Source: Streptomyces caniscabiei (GTDB lineage Bacteria > Actinomycetota > Actinomycetes > Streptomycetales > Streptomycetaceae). From it: a stretch of DNA of 64,000 nt. The position numbers and the translations under genes were made by a program. The notes beneath the pieces were generated by a model. That model saw nothing but the letters and a program-made list of their open reading frames with translations, did no database searches and was not told the DNA's origin. Of the stretch, positions 60,841 through 64,000 are shown piece by piece. The stretch spans positions 1 through 64,000 of the forward strand of contig NZ_JABXWI010000019.1 in NCBI RefSeq assembly GCF_014930365.1. Direction: 5' to 3'. Positions within the stretch are counted from its first letter, which is position 1, and each line of letters opens with the position of its first letter.

Positions 60841-61061
60841 GGAACACCTCACGGGGCTATACAGGGAGCAGGGTTGGTGTCCAGCCTACGCGGACCCGGT
60901 GGGGGTACGCGTACGTCGCCAATCCCCTCAGAACGCCCTCCGCCCGGCGCATTCTGCAGACAATCCGCAAATCTCGTCGCCAGGCCGTGTCTTCGGCACG
61001 TGTCACGGGGTTATGCCGGTGGGGGAGCTCCCGAGTCGGAGCCGAGGAAGCAGGAAGAGCG

Positions 61062-62090
61062 ATGCACGTAGGAACATTTGTACTGGGCGCCCAGTTCCCC
61101 GGCCAGGGCCAGGGGGAGGCGCTCCACCGGGCGGTGCGGACCGCCGAAGTGGCGGACGAGGCGGGGCTGGACGCGGTCTGGCTGGCCGAGCACCACTTCG
61201 TGCCGTACGGCACCTGCCCGTCGGCGATCACCCTCGCCGCGTTACTGCTGGGGCGCACCCGGCGCATCCGGGTCGGCACGGCGGTCAGTGTGCTGCCCAC
61301 CGTCCATCCCGTGGCCCTGGGCGAACAGGCCGCGTTGCTGCATGTGACCTCCGGCGGACGCTTCTCCCTGGGCGTCGGGCGGGGCGGGCCGTGGGTCGAC
61401 CTGGAGGTGTTCGGCTCCGGGCTGGAGGCGTACGAGAAGGGCTTCCCGGAATCACTCGATCTGCTCATGCGCTGGCTGCGGGAGCCCGCGGTGTCGGCGT
61501 CGGGGGAACGATTCAGCTTCCGCGAGGTCCCCGTCGTGCCGAGGCCGGCGGAGGACCTGGACGAGACACCGGGCCCGGAGGTCGTCGTCGCCTGCACCTC
61601 GCCGACGAGTGTGAAGCTGGCCGCCGAGCGCGGGCTGTCGATGCTCCTCGGCATGCACGTCGGGGACGAGGAGAAGGCCGAGATGGTCGCGCTGTGGCGC
61701 GACTGCGCCCGGGCGGCGGGCCGTTCGCCGGAGGAGATCTCCGGCGCGGCCCATGTCTCGGCCGGCGTCTGCCAGATCGCGGACCGGCGCACCGACGCCG
61801 TGGAGGCGCTCACCAAGGCGATGCCGGGCTGGCTGAAGCAGGGCCTCGACGCGCATGTCACCGTCGACGGCCGCGCTCGCGCCATGCGGGACCCGCTGGC
61901 CTACACCGAACTGCTCTGCGGGCTGCACCCGGTGGGGACCCCTCGGCTGTGCGCCGACCGGCTCGCGGCGACCAGTGAGCGGACGGGCATCTCCCGCTTC
62001 GCCCTGCTCGTCGAGGGCACCGGCGATCTGGCGGCGACGGAGGAGAACGTACGACGACTCGGTGCCGAGGTGCTGCCTCACCTCGGCTGA
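61062..62090 (+). CDS. LLM-class (luciferase-like) flavin/F420 oxidoreductase
   Basis: The 342-residue protein has the bacterial luciferase-like barrel: MHVGTFVLGAQFPGQGQGEA, GLDAVWLAEHHFVPYGTCPS, GTAVSVLPTVHPVALGEQAA, and FSLGVGRGGPWVDLEVFG. Actinobacterial members use F420 or FMN; which one is not decidable here. AGGAAGAGCG precedes ATG 61062. It is monocistronic between a zinc-ribbon gene and a convergent conserved gene. The substrate is unknown. Confidence 0.87.
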   Translation: MHVGTFVLGAQFPGQGQGEALHRAVRTAEVADEAGLDAVWLAEHHFVPYGTCPSAITLAALLLGRTRRIRVGTAVSVLPTVHPVALGEQAALLHVTSGGRFSLGVGRGGPWVDLEVFGSGLEAYEKGFPESLDLLMRWLREPAVSASGERFSFREVPVVPRPAEDLDETPGPEVVVACTSPTSVKLAAERGLSMLLGMHVGDEEKAEMVALWRDCARAAGRSPEEISGAAHVSAGVCQIADRRTDAVEALTKAMPGWLKQGLDAHVTVDGRARAMRDPLAYTELLCGLHPVGTPRLCADRLAATSERTGISRFALLVEGTGDLAATEENVRRLGAEVLPHLG

Positions 62091-62175
62091 GCCACCGCGA
62101 CCGTGGGGAGCTTGCCGCCCCGGTTACCGATGCACCTCCCGCGATGGGAGCGGCAAGCTGTGGCGCGTCATGTCC

Positions 62176-62568
62176 TCAGCAGTCCCGGAGTTCCGGGGAC
62201 TGGTTGAGGAGCTGGCCGCGGATCGAGGTGAAGCGGGCCAGCCTGTCGTCCACGGACGGGTCCAGCGGGAACACCGCCACCCGGTGGCAGTTCTGGAAGG
62301 CCAGCCGTACACCGAAGTGCCGCTGGAGCGCGCCGCGAATCGCGTCACTGGCGAGCGCGCGCAGCAGCTGCCCGCGCGCCTGCTCGTCCGGCGGGGGCGT
62401 CTGGTTGTCGGCGAACTCTCCGCCGTCGACCTTCAGCTGGGCCACCAGAGAGCTGATCATCTCCCACGCGTAAGGCAGGGAGGTCCGGACGCAGTCGACG
62501 AAGGCGGCTTCGTCGACCTCGCCTCGCTCGGCCTGTTCGAGTAGGGCCGGTGAGACGTCGAGCGACAT
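62176..62568 (-). CDS. Conserved protein of unknown function next to nucS
   Basis: A 130-residue protein: MSLDVSPALLEQAERGEVDE, FVDCVRTSLPYAWEMISSLVAQL, and RGALQRHFGVRLAFQNCHRVAVFPL. The middle is helical and amphipathic, with no signal peptide or membrane segment. I recognise it only as a Streptomyces-conserved protein. GAGGAG sits ideally before ATG 62568. It is divergent from nucS over 418 bp and convergent with the LLM oxidoreductase. Confidence 0.75.
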   Translation of the reverse strand: MSLDVSPALLEQAERGEVDEAAFVDCVRTSLPYAWEMISSLVAQLKVDGGEFADNQTPPPDEQARGQLLRALASDAIRGALQRHFGVRLAFQNCHRVAVFPLDPSVDDRLARFTSIRGQLLNQSPELRDC

Positions 62569-62986
62569 GGGTTCTCCTCTCGCACCCCCACAACAACAGG
62601 GGTTGACGGACAGGGGCGGAGATCGGGTCGGCGAACACGCAGAGTGCACGCTTCGCGACCTCCAGTTTCTACCGTAAGCAACCGAACGTGACCGCACCAG
62701 GAGATTGCGCGCACCGACAGGGCGTGTGACGCACACAATCAGCCAATGCCGAACAGGAGTTGACAGTGGCACATGCCGGGGGACGACGAAGGCGCACGTG
62801 AGGGGCGGGATGACGTGACGGAGGGCGACAGTCACCGGGCGGGATCGGCGGAGCTGTCGAACGGTGCACGGTGGGGCCGTCGAACGGTGCGCGGGAGGGT
62901 GCGACGGCAGAGGAGCGGGCTCGGGTGAGGGCTGTTCCGGTGGTCGAATCGCGCGCACCCGTCGGCGTCGAGTAGCGTTGCCGACC
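62569..62986. other. Divergent intergenic region upstream of nucS
   Basis: This 418-bp gap holds no credible gene. GTCGAACGGTGC occurs twice as a direct repeat (62856-62867 and 62879-62890, 23 bp apart). A -10-like TAGCGT (62973-62978) ends 8 bp before the nucS ATG. Nothing else stands out. Confidence 0.55.
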
Positions 62987-63658
62987 ATGCGTCTCGTCAT
63001 TGCCCGTTGCTCCGTCGACTACGCGGGCCGGCTCACCGCCCATCTCCCCTCGGCCCCCCGCCTGATCCTGGTGAAGGCGGACGGCAGCGTCTCGATCCAC
63101 GCGGACGACCGGGCCTACAAGCCCCTCAACTGGATGTCGCCGCCCTGCACGCTGAAGGAGGGCTCCGGTGACGAGGAGGGCGTCTGGACCGTCGTCAACA
63201 AGGCGGGCGAGAAGCTCATCATCACGATGGAGGAGGTCCTCCACGACTCCTCGCACGAGCTGGGCGTCGACCCCGGGCTGATCAAGGACGGCGTCGAGGC
63301 GCATCTGCAGGAACTCCTCGCCGACCGCATCGAGACCCTGGGCGAGGGCTACACCCTCATCCGCCGCGAGTACATGACCGCCATCGGCCCCGTCGACATC
63401 CTGTGCCGGGACGCCGACGGCGCGACCGTCGCGGTGGAGATCAAGCGGCGGGGCGAGATCGACGGCGTCGAGCAACTCACGCGCTACCTGGAGCTGTTGA
63501 ACCGCGACCCGCATCTCGCGCCGGTCCGCGGCATCTTCGCCGCCCAGGAGATCAAGCCCCAGGCCCGCGTCCTCGCCACCGACCGCGGCATCGGCTGCGC
63601 GGTCCTCGACTACAACGCCCTGCGCGGCATCGAGGACGACAAGCTGCGCCTGTTCTAG
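62987..63658 (+). CDS. nucS: NucS/EndoMS, non-canonical mismatch-repair endonuclease
   Basis: The 223-residue nuclease cuts both strands at mismatches in actinobacteria that lack MutS/Mut[21 protein letters not shown] is the dimer/DNA-binding start. The nuclease site follows the D-ExK pattern in [13 protein letters not shown] and [24 protein letters not shown]. The last four residues, LRLF, match the sliding-clamp-binding tail known for actinobacterial NucS. No ribosome site; TAGCGT is placed for leaderless transcription. Confidence 0.94.
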   Translation: MRLVIARCSVDYAGRLTAHLPSAPRLILVKADGSVSIHADDRAYKPLNWMSPPCTLKEGSGDEEGVWTVVNKAGEKLIITMEEVLHDSSHELGVDPGLIKDGVEAHLQELLADRIETLGEGYTLIRREYMTAIGPVDILCRDADGATVAVEIKRRGEIDGVEQLTRYLELLNRDPHLAPVRGIFAAQEIKPQARVLATDRGIGCAVLDYNALRGIEDDKLRLF

Positions 63659-63673
63659 CCGCGCCCCCTCCCC

Positions 63674-63725
63674 TGCCCGCGAACCGACCCGCGGGCACGG
63701 GAGGCCGCCCCCTGTTTCCGGGGGC
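63674..63725 (+). terminator. Two tandem hairpins after nucS
   Basis: TGCCCGC/GCGGGCA (63674-63697) and GCCCCC/GGGGGC (63707-63725) follow the nucS stop by 15 bp. Confidence 0.6.
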
Positions 63726-63814
63726 TCACGCGTCACTGTCACGTGTCCAGGGACAGTACAAACCCCGGGCATCCGCTCTCGCGCCGAACTCGCCCGCCCC
63801 CGTGCCGGCGGCTC

Positions 63815-64000
63815 TTAAAGAGCGGGACATACCGTCGGCCGCGGCTCTGACGTGGGGCACCACCCGGGTGGGAACACGATCGCGTAGCCCTGCCGTCGCA
63901 CCGCGGCCAGGCTGCGTCTCAGGGTGGCACTGTCGGTGATCGTGGCGGGGGTGTGTGCACGCAGCGGGTCGGCGCGATACGGCAGGAGAGGACGGAGTCG
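63815..64000 (-). pseudogene. Possible IclR-family regulator remnant, cut by the window edge
   Basis: On the minus strand 61 codons run from the edge to a TAA at 63815. The part reading LRAHTPATITDSATLRRSL and AAVRRQGYAI matches the IclR ligand domain, where the usual continuation is a Glu-rich loop and about 60 more residues. Here the sequence instead changes to VFPPGWCPTSEPRPTVCPAL and stops, so the C-terminus is missing or frameshifted. The rare TAA stop fits decay. A degraded gene is most likely, but only the edge is visible. Confidence 0.5.

Overview
The window looks like the chromosome core of a Streptomyces. Coding G+C is very high with strongly biased third positions, GTG starts are common, genes overlap by 4 bp (ATGA or GTGA), and several starts appear leaderless. 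Scy, FilP, AbsC, NucS and DUF6230/DUF6114 proteins are all present. From memory, the gene order resembles the S. coelicolor stretch from glgE to nucS (roughly SCO5443 down to SCO5388); no alignment was run. I saw no rRNA, tRNA, transposase, phage gene or CRISPR array.

Layout. 1-7136: the GlgE pathway (glgE end, treS, pep2, glgB), converting trehalose to maltose-1-phosphate and branched alpha-glucan. Here glgB carries a 367-residue Lys/Ala-rich N-terminal extension. 7369-11241: a P450 lacking the ExxR motif and a HelD-type helicase. 11229-11356: a promoter and terminator bracketing a candidate small RNA. 11376-12133: a MerR regulator coupled to thioredoxin. 12378-16704: a DctA transporter and a CitA/CitB-type two-component system, separated by an array of about 11 short hairpins. 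17315-20506: a carbohydrate ABC importer without its own ATPase. 20496-22487: RidA, a PPOX-fold protein and an HTH regulator. 22512-28711: central carbon genes pfkA, pta, ackA and pyk.

28841-33363: a DUF6230/DUF6114/acidic surface protein operon and a thioredoxin-TPR protein. 33552-36423: TetR, isobutyryl-CoA mutase large subunit (icmA) and a DUF3817 protein. 36456-40162: MarR, then a TetR-controlled envelope or lipid-type operon (SRPBCC, DUF4166), a thiamine-binding protein and a second DUF3817 protein. 40318-43020: three AIM24-family genes and absC. 43093-47614: a two-component system, a PepSY protein and an MFS exporter. 47946-50747: meaB, a thiolase and methylmalonyl-CoA epimerase, which with icmA serve branched-chain and propionate CoA-ester metabolism. 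51024-56071: the polar-growth coiled-coil proteins Scy and FilP. 56391-60459: two tandem ABC-2 export systems. 60490-64000: a zinc-ribbon protein, an LLM oxidoreductase, a small conserved protein, mismatch endonuclease nucS and what looks like a broken IclR gene at the edge.

Most genes are conserved housekeeping or differentiation functions. The unusual material is in the non-coding DNA and in protein extensions: the hairpin array at 13833-14119, the candidate small RNA at 11264, the histone-like tail on GlgB, a family of dispersed intergenic inverted repeats (seven sites), and several near-perfect operators (12150, 32068-32240, 35996, 39392/39434, 45217).
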